Source: Planctomycetales bacterium
GTDB lineage: Bacteria; Planctomycetota; Planctomycetia; Planctomycetales; Planctomycetaceae
Direction: 5' to 3'
Length of the DNA: 64,000 bases
NCBI GenBank assembly: GCA_028285345.1
Contig: JANQPT010000011.1
Coordinates: forward strand, 102,392-166,391
Both the position numbers and the translations under genes were made by a program. Each line of letters begins with the position of its first letter. The first letter of the stretch is position 1. The notes under the pieces were generated by a model. It saw only the letters and a program-made list of their open reading frames with translations, was not told the DNA's origin and ran no database searches. Shown piece by piece: positions 19,854-29,644 of this stretch.

Positions 19854-20333
19854 CTACTCTTCGTCGATGTCGACGACCTCGTACTCAGCGGTCCCTTTGG
19901 GCAGCGACACCTCGACTTTGTCGCCCGGCTTCTTTCCCATCAACGCGGATGCCAGCGGGCTGCTGCTGAGAATCTTCATCACTTCACCGGTGTAATCTTC
20001 CTCGCCCGGTCCGACGAATTCATACTTTTCTTCCATATCGTCGTCGAGGTCTTTGATCGTGACCACCGATCCGAACGTGACGACCCCTTTGGGCAACTTG
20101 CTTTTGTCCACGATGTATGAGTCGGCGAGTTTTGTGCGCAGCTGATTGATTTTAGCCTGTAGCAACCCTTGTGCTTCACGCTGCGCGTGGTATTCGGCGT
20201 TCTCGCTCAAGTCACCCTCCGCCCGGGCTTCGGCGATTTTCTCTGCGATCGCCGGCATTTCCTCCTCTTCCATGCGGCGGATATCCTCGCGGATCTTGTC
20301 AAAGCCTTCACGCGAAATGGGTTGTTTTTCCAT
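19854..20333 (-). CDS. greA: Transcription elongation factor GreA
   Basis: This 159-residue factor rescues backtracked RNA polymerase by stimulating transcript cleavage. The N-terminal coiled coil contains the acidic tip in [20 protein letters not shown] (the Asp and Glu of DLSENAEY). The C-terminal globular domain has [14 protein letters not shown] and [18 protein letters not shown]. The length is normal. It is a monocistronic housekeeping gene reading leftward, with a 540-base gap upstream. Confidence 0.96.
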   Translation of the reverse strand: MEKQPISREGFDKIREDIRRMEEEEMPAIAEKIAEARAEGDLSENAEYHAQREAQGLLQAKINQLRTKLADSYIVDKSKLPKGVVTFGSVVTIKDLDDDMEEKYEFVGPGEEDYTGEVMKILSSSPLASALMGKKPGDKVEVSLPKGTAEYEVVDIDEE

Positions 20334-20872
20334 GACGATTCACTCACTCGTTTCTAAGACCGGTTTCAAGACTCTCGACCCGTTTGACGTCGGTGTTGAG
20401 GTCAGCAGACCGCTCACAATCTTGCAGGGTTTCAAGAAGGACGTGTCAACAACCGAGTTGGGGAATTTGCGGCCGTCGGACAGCGGGAACGTAGCGGGTT
20501 TGAGGTTCGTTCCATTCGCATAAACAATAGTAACCGCGTCCACGAAGTTGTGCCGATATAGACAGGAAACTGCCCAAGGAGCCGAAGTTCCTTGGGCAGA
20601 GTAGGTCCGATGGGATTGCCGAATCAGCCGTGCGATTTGACAGCGTGTATTTTGGCCGATTGGGTCGAGAAATTCTAGGTTAGACCAAGTCGACTTCCGC
20701 CGCAACCGCAATTTGACACCGCGTGCAGTTCGGTGTTCGCAAACAGTTTTGGGCGGGGTTCTCGTCGTTTCGGAAGTTGCGAGGACGTTGTGCCTTGTGA
20801 TCGATGATGCTTTAATAATACGATACGCTTCGTGTGTCGCGATTAAGACTTTTCTGGAGACGTTGAATCACG
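20334..20872. other. Intergenic region with one hairpin, no gene supported
   Basis: This region lies between the divergent greA and DUF1501 genes. The open frames have no domain or ribosome binding site. The only clear structure is a perfect 11-bp stem, CTGCCCAAGGA with TCCTTGGGCAG, at 20570-20599 around an 8-base loop. No U-run follows on either strand, so it is a weak terminator candidate. It could instead be part of a small RNA or a protein-binding dyad. Promoters of both genes must be here, but no convincing boxes were found. Confidence 0.5.
20570..20599. repeat. Perfect 11-bp stem-loop
   Basis: CTGCCCAAGGA and TCCTTGGGCAG pair completely around the loop GCCGAAGT. It lies in the long divergent spacer between greA and the DUF1501 gene, away from both ends. 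There is no T-run on either side, which argues against a simple intrinsic terminator. Confidence 0.6.
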
Positions 20873-22216
20873 ATGTTTCGGCGACGTGAAATCCTGCAAG
20901 TCGGTTGCTCCTCCTTTTTTGGGCTAGGGCTCTCGTCATTGCTTGGACGGCGGTCCGCAGCAGCCGTCGAGCAGCAGCGTGTGAAGTCGGTGGTGCTGGT
21001 CTTTTTGACGGGCGGGGGCAGCCATATCGACATGTTCGATCCCAAGCCGGAATCGTCGGAGACCAAAGGGGAATTTGAGCCGATCAACACGGCAGTCGCC
21101 GGACTGGATTTCACGGAGAAAATGCCCGGCTTGGCCGCGCGGGCCAACCGGTTGACGATTGTCCGTTCCATGGCACACGGCGATAACCGGCACCTTTCCG
21201 GTTCGCACAATGCACTCACCGGAACGGTGCAGACGTTTCGCGGTAACTCCAATCAGGACAAGTCTCTGAACCGCGGAGACTGGCCCTCGTTCGGTTCCGC
21301 GCTTTCGTATCTCCGCCCGCGGCCCGACCGTTTGCCGTGCCAAGTGACGCTGCCGAATCCGCTCATTGAAGGGGTGCTCGTCTGGCCGGGACAGCATGCG
21401 GGATTCTTGGGTCCGAGCTACGATCCGTTTGTGCTCAAAGATGACCCCAATGGCAAGGACTATAAAGTCAGGGGCCTGTCGCTGATCGACGGACTCAGCG
21501 TGGGGCGATTGGGAAGCCGCCAGCAATTGCTTAAAGAGATTGAACAACAGGGGGATATCGCCGACGGTTCCCCCGAAAGCCGAAAGTTTGACGGCCAGCA
21601 AGAACTCGCTTTCTCCATGCTGACCTCCTCGAAACTCAAGCAGGCGCTCGATGTCCACGCCGAACCGCCGGAGGTCCGCGACCGTTACGGGCGGCACAAA
21701 TACGGACAAACGTTGTTGCTCGCCCGGCGGCTCGTGGAAATGGAAATGCCGGTCATCCAGTGCAACATGGGACACGTGCAAATGTGGGATACGCACGTGA
21801 ACCATTTTCCGCGATTGAAAACGATGCTGCCGGCGCTTGATACGGGAGTTTCGGCGCTGTTGGATGATCTCTCCGAGCGAGGATTGCTCGACCAGACGTT
21901 GATTGTCTGCGTGGGCGAGTTCGGCCGCACGCCGCGGATTTCACCGCTGGCCGGTCAAAAGGTTCCGGGACGCCACCATTGGGCGCCGGGGTACACGGCG
22001 CTATTTGCCGGCGGCGGAGTCCTGGGCGGGCAGGTGATCGGCAAAACCGATCGCATCGGCGCCTATCCCGTCACGACGCCGTACCATCCGAACGACGTCG
22101 GCGCAACGATTTATCAAGCGCTGGGTGTTGATCCGCACATGATGATCCCCGACCGCACCAATCGCCCGCGGCATCTGAACCGGGGGAAAGTGATGGATGT
22201 GCTCTATACGGGTTGA
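20873..22216 (+). CDS. DUF1501 family exported protein
   Basis: The 447-residue protein starts MFRRREILQVG, a Tat-like signal, and belongs to DUF1501, distantly related to the alkaline phosphatase/sulfatase fold. Hallmarks are VKSVVLVFLTGGGSHIDMFD, RSMAHGDNRHLSGSHNALTG, CNMGHVQMWDTHVNHFP and CVGEFGRTPRIS, which hold likely metal ligands (Asp, His). In planctomycetes this gene usually sits directly next to a DUF1549/DUF1553 cytochrome protein. Here the nearest such protein is at 44966-47428, 23 kb away. Its biochemical role has not been established. It converges with the PQQ-propeller gene. Confidence 0.92.
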   Translation: MFRRREILQVGCSSFFGLGLSSLLGRRSAAAVEQQRVKSVVLVFLTGGGSHIDMFDPKPESSETKGEFEPINTAVAGLDFTEKMPGLAARANRLTIVRSMAHGDNRHLSGSHNALTGTVQTFRGNSNQDKSLNRGDWPSFGSALSYLRPRPDRLPCQVTLPNPLIEGVLVWPGQHAGFLGPSYDPFVLKDDPNGKDYKVRGLSLIDGLSVGRLGSRQQLLKEIEQQGDIADGSPESRKFDGQQELAFSMLTSSKLKQALDVHAEPPEVRDRYGRHKYGQTLLLARRLVEMEMPVIQCNMGHVQMWDTHVNHFPRLKTMLPALDTGVSALLDDLSERGLLDQTLIVCVGEFGRTPRISPLAGQKVPGRHHWAPGYTALFAGGGVLGGQVIGKTDRIGAYPVTTPYHPNDVGATIYQALGVDPHMMIPDRTNRPRHLNRGKVMDVLYTG

Positions 22217-22229
22217 GCGCTGGGCGGCA

Positions 22230-25196
22230 TCACTCTGATTTGCCATTCAGCGACTTCAGAAACGCCAGCAAATCGGCCACTTCCTGCGCCGTCATGTCCC
22301 GCAACAACAAGTCGGGCATCAGCGACTTTTGTTGGCGTTCCATCAGCTCGATCTCGTTGCGCGGCACACGGATTTCCTTGTGCGAAGTATCCTTGAGCAC
22401 GACTTCTTGATCACCGTTTTTGATCAACAGTCCCGTGTGCACTTTCCCGCGCTTGGTTTCAATTAAGTAGGCGGCGAACTTTTCGTCGATTTTTTTGGAC
22501 GGCGTCAACAGGCTCTCCAGCAACTGCGCCCGTGAGTTTTTCTCGGCGACGGCACGCAGATCCGGACCGAGTTCCTGACCGGTTTTACCGACGCGATGGC
22601 AGTTGCGGCAGGTGACTCCCGCGGCGCGGAGAAACAGATCGCTTCCCCGCCGTTGATCACCTTTGAGCGACAGAATCTGCTCCGGCTTGATCGTGCTGCC
22701 CAGCCGCTTGATACGCTGTTGCTCCGGGATAAACCGTTCGAACAAGTCGCGGATCTGACTTTCTGAATGTTGCGTACCGCGATCGATGATCAATTGCCGC
22801 AACGGCGCGCTGATTTCAGACTGCTCGATCGCGTAGAGCGTGCGAAGTGCTCCGCCGGTCGATGACAACAGGCGATCGACGGCGGAGGCTTGCCGCTCAG
22901 CGGGGGCCTTGTTGTCGGCGCTCAGTTTGCCGATCTCGATTGCGACGTCATCCTCTTGGTCGGCCGCATCGGCTGTTGCTGCGCTGGGCTCGAGCTGATT
23001 GATCCAATCGTAGATGAGCCGGGTTCCCGCGGGATCGACTTGAGTCGAACCAATATGCGGCATGCGGCCGCGGCCCAGCTTTGACATGCGATACCAGAGG
23101 ACGGAGCGAAACGGATCGCCCGGCGCCACGACCCGGGCGGAGACCAAGCCGAACGTTCCTTGTGAGGGCCGCTCATCGACCATCAGCGTCTTGTCCAACG
23201 GCAAGTCATAGTGCATTTTCGAGAGCACGGAACTTCCGGCGTGCATACGGTGGCAGTGGGCACAGTTGGTGTGTAAGTAGGCCCGCGCCCGCGCACTGAG
23301 GTCCGCTTGCTCGTCCCGCGGATCCGCCAATGCCGGTACGTTGTCGCCCTTGGAGAGATCGCGATCAGTGAGCGCCACGTGAGCGAATGTACGGAGTTGG
23401 TTGTCGGCGGCGTGGGGATAGCGGTGCAGCTTGTTCAGTTGCGGGACATTGAACGCCAGCACGTTTCCCGACCAGGGGTTGTGGCACCGCATGCACTCGG
23501 TGCGGCTGGGAAAATGCCAAGTCTGTTGTCGCTCTCCGCCGGGCGCCGCGGCGTCCTTGATTGAAAGTGTGACTTGGCCGCCCTCGGCGTCCACGAGAGT
23601 CGCGTCGGTCTGCTGATCGTTCCAGCGGTAGGTGTAGCCTTTCCAGGCTTCGCCGTCGTAGTGCAGCAGTTGTGTTTCCAAGCGGCGGCGGCTCTGTGAA
23701 TTGCCGGGTTCCGTGTCGATCGAAATCGTTTTGGCCAGCACGGCATCTTGGGGAAACTTCCAAGGACTGGGCTTGGTGTCGATGGTCGTTTGCTCCGGCA
23801 GTGCCACAAATCGCTCTGAAGAAGCGCCGTCGGACCAGGGCGGGGAGTTGATCGAATACGGAATCACGCCGGGCGCCGGCGTCTGGTCTTGGACGGAATC
23901 GAACAGGCCGGTTTGGCTGAGGCGGACGGGGAAATCGTGTTTGGACTCAAGGGCGGGATTGGGGACGAGCCGGTAGATCTCGCCGGGCGTATAACCCACG
24001 ATGTAAAACCGATTGTCGTGATCCAAACCGAAGCAGACCAGCTTGAGCGTCGTGTCGGCGATTTCCCGCAGCAAGGCTACCTTCTGGCCGTCATACCGCA
24101 AGGCCCAGATCTTGCCGGTCTCGTAATCTCCATAGAGATAGGCCCCGTGAAGTTCCTTCAGCCGGTCGCCGTAATAAACGTGCCCGCCGGTGATCGACGC
24201 CGCCTCGGAGTGCGGGTGCGCCACGGTGGGGGCGGTGATTGGGGACGGCCCGCGATCGACGTACGTGTAGACCGGTTGCGGCCCCTCAACCGCACTCCAC
24301 CCGTAGTTGCCGCCGCTGCGCACGTGGTAGACCAACTCCCACAGCTCCCAGCCGACGTCCCCCAGCCAGAGGCGTCCGGTGCGGGAATCGAAATTCATCT
24401 TCCAGGGATTTCGAAACCCATAGGCCCAAATCTCGGGACGTGCTTTGTCGACTTTGATGAAGGGATTATCGCTGGGAACGGCATACCCTTTTCCTTCGTC
24501 CGGATGGTCAACGTCGATGCGCAACACCGAGGAGAGCAGGTCGCTTACATCCTGCCCGGTCTTCAAGATGTCGGGAGGGTTGGGGCCGGTGCCGTCGCCC
24601 GTTGAGATATAGAGATAACCGTCGTTGCCGAACTTTAGACACCCCCCGTTGTGGCCGCCGGAAGGCCAGGTGATGATCGACTTTTCCGACTCGGGATCGA
24701 TCGTCGGAGGGTCGGTTTTATTGACGGTGAACCGGGAAACATGCGTGCCGTCGGGAATGTTGGACCCGATGACATAACAAACGTAGCAATAGCGGTTTTG
24801 TTCAAAATTCGGATGGAACTCAAATCCGTAGCAGTTGCCCACGCCTTTGATCGCTTGCTTAATATCCAAGGCGAGATCAAGTTTGTCTGCGTCTTGGCGA
24901 TTGGAAAACGAATAGATCTTGCCGCCCACTTCGAGCACAAACAAGCGGTCACTGCCGGGCGCGGGAGTGAGTTCGACTGGATTGTTGAAGGCCAGTTTCG
25001 GAAAGACCCTCTCCACGTGGTAGGGCAGGGGAGGGTCGGGAGATCCCTTCACGCGCGACGTGGTCCAGGGGACCCGCTGCTCGATGCCGTACGGCCGAAC
25101 GTCCGCCGGCTTCGGCTCCTCTCCCATCGCGGGCAAAGCGGCAACGCCGACAGCCAAGAACCAGAAAATCCCAAGAATGGAAAGTGCTCTGCGCAT
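22230..25196 (-). CDS. Exported PQQ-type glucose/sorbosone dehydrogenase propeller fused to multi-haem cytochrome domains
   Basis: About 988 residues from the ATG at 25196; a TTG at 25217 would add seven. After a signal peptide (ending PAMG) comes a glucose/sorbosone-dehydrogenase-like propeller: GFEFHPNFEQNRYCYV, SGGHNGGCLKFGNDGYLYIS, YGFRNPWKMNFD and GNYGWSAVEG. Three CxxCH sites follow. CMRCH is in the middle domain with NPWSGNVLAFNVPQLNKL, CAHCH is near YLHTNCAHCHRMH, and CRNCH is in the C-terminal planctomycete haem-binding domain (CRNCHRVGKTGQELGPDLRA). It likely oxidises sugars in the periplasm and passes electrons along its own haems. Whether PQQ is really bound is uncertain. Confidence 0.88.
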   Translation of the reverse strand: MRRALSILGIFWFLAVGVAALPAMGEEPKPADVRPYGIEQRVPWTTSRVKGSPDPPLPYHVERVFPKLAFNNPVELTPAPGSDRLFVLEVGGKIYSFSNRQDADKLDLALDIKQAIKGVGNCYGFEFHPNFEQNRYCYVCYVIGSNIPDGTHVSRFTVNKTDPPTIDPESEKSIITWPSGGHNGGCLKFGNDGYLYISTGDGTGPNPPDILKTGQDVSDLLSSVLRIDVDHPDEGKGYAVPSDNPFIKVDKARPEIWAYGFRNPWKMNFDSRTGRLWLGDVGWELWELVYHVRSGGNYGWSAVEGPQPVYTYVDRGPSPITAPTVAHPHSEAASITGGHVYYGDRLKELHGAYLYGDYETGKIWALRYDGQKVALLREIADTTLKLVCFGLDHDNRFYIVGYTPGEIYRLVPNPALESKHDFPVRLSQTGLFDSVQDQTPAPGVIPYSINSPPWSDGASSERFVALPEQTTIDTKPSPWKFPQDAVLAKTISIDTEPGNSQSRRRLETQLLHYDGEAWKGYTYRWNDQQTDATLVDAEGGQVTLSIKDAAAPGGERQQTWHFPSRTECMRCHNPWSGNVLAFNVPQLNKLHRYPHAADNQLRTFAHVALTDRDLSKGDNVPALADPRDEQADLSARARAYLHTNCAHCHRMHAGSSVLSKMHYDLPLDKTLMVDERPSQGTFGLVSARVVAPGDPFRSVLWYRMSKLGRGRMPHIGSTQVDPAGTRLIYDWINQLEPSAATADAADQEDDVAIEIGKLSADNKAPAERQASAVDRLLSSTGGALRTLYAIEQSEISAPLRQLIIDRGTQHSESQIRDLFERFIPEQQRIKRLGSTIKPEQILSLKGDQRRGSDLFLRAAGVTCRNCHRVGKTGQELGPDLRAVAEKNSRAQLLESLLTPSKKIDEKFAAYLIETKRGKVHTGLLIKNGDQEVVLKDTSHKEIRVPRNEIELMERQQKSLMPDLLLRDMTAQEVADLLAFLKSLNGKSE

Positions 25197-25286
25197 CGTT
25201 AGCCATATCTGAATCAAGGAATTTCGGGCGCACCACCCTGATGGCGCCGTTTCTCTTAGGCTAACAGAGTTGGCCCTTCGCTGTCA

Positions 25287-27545
25287 CTACAACCGAAAGT
25301 GAAATGTCTCGGTCAGATACCGCCAAACGACCTGGGCCAATGTGCGCGGCTCGCACTCGATTTTGGCGGTCCCCGTGAACCCGCTGACCAGCAAGTCGTG
25401 GGGGTCGTCGAGGTAAACCAGCGCTTGATACGACGAGTTGAGCGGCTTCATGCGGCCTGACGCGTCCTGGACCGTTTGCAAATCCCCTCCCAGCGCGTTG
25501 GAGACCTGGCGGGGAGAGTTTTCGAGTTCCCGCTGTGAAATATCCTGTGGGAGAATCTGGCCGACGAACGTCTTGTCCATGTAGGCGTCGAGTTTCAGAT
25601 AAACCGGCAGATTGGGATCTCGGCGGAGAGGGTCGACGAATTCGATTTCCGATTGGTCGATAATCAGCACGCACTCCTTCTTTTCCGGATCGCCGATCGT
25701 GCAGAGTGCGGTCCCCGGTTCCAAGAACGTGCCCAGGTTTCGCTCGTCGAGCGGGTTGCCGTGCCAGCGGGGCAGGGCGTCATAGCGTTCCTGAAAGGGC
25801 TGTTCCGAGACGATCTCCGGCGGAAAGATCGTCCCGTCCGCCGGAGCACGAATGACCAAGTCCTCAATTTGTTTCTCGCGATTGGCTACCTGTTTTCGAG
25901 CGTCCTCGTACAATTCTTCGGCGCGGACCATGTGGCCGCGATATTCGCCGCCCAGGAGGCGAAATTCCTCGGCATCCCACTTTTGGTCCGTCATCAGCCG
26001 GTGCTGCGCGTTCATATCCAGCCGGTAGTCGTTGTTGGACAGAACGGCGATGATGTCACCTTTTTGAACTTGTTGTCCCGGTCGGACGTGGACGGTGGTG
26101 AGGGTTCCGCCCGCCTTGACGAAGACCGGTTGCGCGTCGCGGGGCTGGACGGTGAAGACCGTCGTGACCCGCTTGGGAACCGGGATCATCAAGAACGCTA
26201 CAAACAGGCCAACAGCAATCATGGCGCTGACCGCCGCCCGAAACTTTTTGACCATCTCCCATCTCCCCGGCGTGAATATAAACTTCACCATCTTATACAG
26301 CGGCATCACGAACATCATAAACACGATGCCCGTGGCCATCATGGCGCTGATGGCGCCCAATTTATAGGGCTTTAAGAACGTGTACAAAAAGAGCAAGATT
26401 CCAAACGTCACAAACCAGCGATAGCACCAACTGGCGATCGCATAGGTGATGAACCAGCCTTTGCGGGACTTCGGCATGAAGGGGTCGGCGGGCATTTCGA
26501 GTCCGAGACAGACCTGCGCCGCCGTCCGCTGCAGAAGCTGATTGGCTTTGACCCGCAGGTTGGGGATCTCCAGCAAGTCGCTCATGACATAGTAGCCGTC
26601 AAACCGCATCAGCGGGTTGGCATTGAGCAACACGGTGTTCACCGAACAGACGAACATCGTGCTAAAGGCGATGTTGTGGATCAGACCGGGCGCGGAGTAC
26701 CACCAGATAAACGTGGCGATCGAGGCCAATACAACCTCGACATAAATCCCCGCGACGCTGATCGCGATGCGGTGCCACTTGTTGGGCATGGTCCAGGAGT
26801 CAGACACATTGCAGTAGAGCGCCGGCGAAAGCACGAGAAACAGCATGCCCATTTCGTGGCATTCGCCGCCGAAATGGGTACAGGTCAGGCCATGGCCGAA
26901 TTCGTGGATGATCTTGGTCATCCCCATCGCGATCCAGAGCCAAACGATGTTTTGCATGTTGAAGAAGGAGTGAAAGCTCTCCATCTCCGGACGGCCGCGA
27001 AACTCGTCGAAATTGATCAGCACGAGCGTCAATGCCGACAGGGCTAAGAGAATCACTCCCGTTAACGCCCAGGATGTGTAGATCCACTTCATTCTGGGGT
27101 GCAGCCAGCGCAGTGCCGGTTCGGGATCGAAACCAGGGAGCTTGATATAGAGCACATTTGAGAGCGTTGAGATGAGCTGCTTTTTGGCGCGGTCTTTGCG
27201 GCGTTTGAGCAGTTTCTCTCCCTGGCCCTCCGCTTCGCTGATGACCATTCCCGATTCGTGCAGACGGCCAATGAACTGCTGCAGTTCTTCGAGCGTGATC
27301 TTCTGCGGAATGAATTCCGCCTCGAAAACGTCCTTAATCTCCTTGAGGCTGCGTACGCCGTCCAAGAGTTCGAGGATTTTGTATTCTTCTTCCTGAAAGC
27401 GGTAATACTTCAGACCGACGGGGTCTTTGATCAGGAAATAGGTGCGGCCCTCGTAGCGCTGCTCGCTGACGACCAGATCGGGACGGCGGCGGAGAATCAC
27501 CGGCCGTTCGATTGAGGCAGCCATCGAGGGATTGGGACGGGCCAT
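25287..27545 (-). CDS. PqqD-like / M50 zinc protease / HlyD-type fusion protein
   Basis: The 752-residue membrane protein has three parts. Residues 23-100 form a winged-helix PqqD-like domain (ERPVILRRRPDLVVSEQRYE then YYRFQEEEYKILELLDG), the fold that binds leader peptides in many peptide-maturation systems. Residues 155-440 are a polytopic M50 site-2-protease-like core with HEFGH (214-218) and NPLMRFDGYY (310-319), which together supply the zinc ligands. From about residue 465 there is a barrel-sandwich (HlyD-like) segment, FVKAGGTLTTVHVRPGQQV, on the outer face. It starts 62 bases after the GAF-HlyD gene and is surely cotranscribed. It is either a transporter-like peptidase or an exporter; see the findings. 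Confidence 0.88.
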   Translation of the reverse strand: MARPNPSMAASIERPVILRRRPDLVVSEQRYEGRTYFLIKDPVGLKYYRFQEEEYKILELLDGVRSLKEIKDVFEAEFIPQKITLEELQQFIGRLHESGMVISEAEGQGEKLLKRRKDRAKKQLISTLSNVLYIKLPGFDPEPALRWLHPRMKWIYTSWALTGVILLALSALTLVLINFDEFRGRPEMESFHSFFNMQNIVWLWIAMGMTKIIHEFGHGLTCTHFGGECHEMGMLFLVLSPALYCNVSDSWTMPNKWHRIAISVAGIYVEVVLASIATFIWWYSAPGLIHNIAFSTMFVCSVNTVLLNANPLMRFDGYYVMSDLLEIPNLRVKANQLLQRTAAQVCLGLEMPADPFMPKSRKGWFITYAIASWCYRWFVTFGILLFLYTFLKPYKLGAISAMMATGIVFMMFVMPLYKMVKFIFTPGRWEMVKKFRAAVSAMIAVGLFVAFLMIPVPKRVTTVFTVQPRDAQPVFVKAGGTLTTVHVRPGQQVQKGDIIAVLSNNDYRLDMNAQHRLMTDQKWDAEEFRLLGGEYRGHMVRAEELYEDARKQVANREKQIEDLVIRAPADGTIFPPEIVSEQPFQERYDALPRWHGNPLDERNLGTFLEPGTALCTIGDPEKKECVLIIDQSEIEFVDPLRRDPNLPVYLKLDAYMDKTFVGQILPQDISQRELENSPRQVSNALGGDLQTVQDASGRMKPLNSSYQALVYLDDPHDLLVSGFTGTAKIECEPRTLAQVVWRYLTETFHFRL

Positions 27546-27607
27546 GGGGCATTCCGCCTGGCGTTGACTTTGGACTGTCGGTCAGCGGTCGTGATGAGCC
27601 GATCGAA

Positions 27608-29644
27608 TCAATAACCGAACCAGAACAGGACCTTGTAATAGAAAGCGTCGATGGCCGGGTGGAAAAAGACATATCCCAGCGGGCGCTGGCCGCAGATGAT
27701 CCCTGCCTTGACCTCCGCACCGGGTCGCATCGTTTCCGGGTCGGGCATATCGTCCGGGTCGGGCGTCACCGTGATCAGCACGACGTTGCCTTCTTCCTCA
27801 ACGACTTCGGTAATTCTGGAGATCTTTTTGACTTTGCCCTTGTAGCGCTGTTCGGGATCGGTCGCGAGCACGTAAGTCACGTCCAATTGTTGGTCATCTC
27901 CCAATTCTTCCTGCGCGCGGAGAATATGTCCCACACGATCCTCCGGCACTTTGATTTCCAACACCCAGGGGCCCTTGTCGTCGGCGACGGTTACGAGCAG
28001 ACCTCCCTGTTGCACCGGCCGGTTTTCAAGCCGTTCCTCAATACCCCACGTCGTCACGACTCCGTCGATCGGAGCCCGCACGACGAGATTCTTGATTTTG
28101 CGTTTCAGAATGTCGACATCATCCTTATAGCTTTCGATGTTTGTCTTCAGCGCGGCCATGTCGCCTTCGAGCTGGATCTTTTGCTCACGCGTCGTCTCCG
28201 GCAATCCGAACTGCACGGTCTTGATGTCTAACTCACTCTCGGCGTTATTCAATTGCATGACCGCTTCAGTGAGTTGCTTCGGAATGTCGAGGTTCTCCAA
28301 CTCGAAAATCACTTCATCCTTTTTGACGCGAGCCCCGTGATCCACGTTGATCTTGCTAATGACGCCGCCTTCGATGGCGAAGACCTCGCGGCGCAGTTGT
28401 GGCTGCAGTTTGCCGTCGCCTTCCAGGCGGAATTCTCCCGGCACCAGCGCCAGCACGCCGATAATGCCCACCAGCAGCATGACGACCGCCAAAAACTTGG
28501 CCAAACCGCGGCCCTTGAGTTTGGCAACCTGACTTCCCATCCATTGCCAGACCGGCAACAGGAACACCCGTTGATAACGCTGCGAATTGTAGAGTGCCGT
28601 TTCACTGTGCCGGACGACGATCTCAGCTAGCTCCCGCAATTGCGGTTCGGGCTGATTGTCTTCGATCTGCTCGACGACCAGCGCACCGTAGTACTTGCTC
28701 TCCGCCTCGGGGTCCTCTTGCGTTTCCTTTAGCGGCAGTACGAAGACCGCTTTGGAACTCCCTTCATCCACGTAGTCCCGCAGCGCTTCTTCGATGCGGG
28801 GCGGCAGATCGTCGGTCGATCCGGTATAGGTCAAGGGCTCACCGGCATAGACGACCGACTCCACGAGACGCGACATCAGTTGCGTCAGATTCGCGCGACG
28901 GTCAACCACGTCCTGTCCGCTGATCGCTTCGATCCGCATCTTGCGGCCGTGCCGCATGGCGACACTGACCCGGTCGCAGCCGATCAAGCGGCGGCCGTCG
29001 TTGGCGACCGTGTATGCAACCGCGTTGGTCTTGAGCGAGGTATGAACCTGGCGGGTAAAGGACTCCAACCGGGACCACAAATGCTGTCGGTCGACCAAGC
29101 CGCGCAGGCGGCGGTTTTTGAGGAATCCCGCCCCCAACTCGCACACCTGGTTGAGAAACCGCTCGTAACCTTGCTGTACGACCGGCGCCGCCGACGCGTT
29201 GTGAAAGACCTCGACGATTCCCTCAGGAGCACCGTCGACCGCGAGCGGGCTGGCGACAATCAGATAGTCGGTCGGATTGCCAGGGCTGTCTGCTTCCGAC
29301 CCGCCGCTTTGGGCCGGAACGGACGTGCCGCGATTGTTGGTCAGAATCTGCCCCAACAGCCGGCCATGCCTCTGCTGAGCCGCTTCTCCCAGGCGATCAA
29401 ATCCAACTTCTTGCAGGTTGATTTGGTAGACGAGTTCCAACACGCCGGCTTCGTTGCGCAGCCAGACCGCTCCGGCCGGCGCCGCCAGTGCGGCGAGCAC
29501 CCGGCCCAGGTAGTTCGGGAAGAACTCCTCATCCGACACGTCCGTTTCGGAGAGCCGGGCGATTTCGCTGACCAGACGCCGGATCTGCTGCTTCGTCTTT
29601 TCGATTTGGCTCGCGCCGGGTCCGGGTGCTTCGGTTGTGGACAT
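27608..29644 (-). CDS. HlyD family adaptor with tandem cytoplasmic GAF domains
   Basis: The 678-residue protein begins with an N-terminal helix followed by two GAF-like domains (about residues 40-165 and 190-350, the second clearly GAF-like: GCDRVSVAMRHGRKMRIEA, then KAVFVLPL and YYGALVVEQ). A single transmembrane segment (384-403) leads to a periplasmic HlyD/membrane-fusion part with EGGVISKINVDHGARVKKDE, a coiled-coil hairpin (about 455-515) and NLVVRAPIDGVVTTWG. A sensory cytoplasmic half on a membrane fusion protein is unusual. The start has AGGAA a few bases upstream. It is the middle gene of the SecA-like / HlyD / M50 run. Confidence 0.87.
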   Translation of the reverse strand: MSTTEAPGPGASQIEKTKQQIRRLVSEIARLSETDVSDEEFFPNYLGRVLAALAAPAGAVWLRNEAGVLELVYQINLQEVGFDRLGEAAQQRHGRLLGQILTNNRGTSVPAQSGGSEADSPGNPTDYLIVASPLAVDGAPEGIVEVFHNASAAPVVQQGYERFLNQVCELGAGFLKNRRLRGLVDRQHLWSRLESFTRQVHTSLKTNAVAYTVANDGRRLIGCDRVSVAMRHGRKMRIEAISGQDVVDRRANLTQLMSRLVESVVYAGEPLTYTGSTDDLPPRIEEALRDYVDEGSSKAVFVLPLKETQEDPEAESKYYGALVVEQIEDNQPEPQLRELAEIVVRHSETALYNSQRYQRVFLLPVWQWMGSQVAKLKGRGLAKFLAVVMLLVGIIGVLALVPGEFRLEGDGKLQPQLRREVFAIEGGVISKINVDHGARVKKDEVIFELENLDIPKQLTEAVMQLNNAESELDIKTVQFGLPETTREQKIQLEGDMAALKTNIESYKDDVDILKRKIKNLVVRAPIDGVVTTWGIEERLENRPVQQGGLLVTVADDKGPWVLEIKVPEDRVGHILRAQEELGDDQQLDVTYVLATDPEQRYKGKVKKISRITEVVEEEGNVVLITVTPDPDDMPDPETMRPGAEVKAGIICGQRPLGYVFFHPAIDAFYYKVLFWFGY

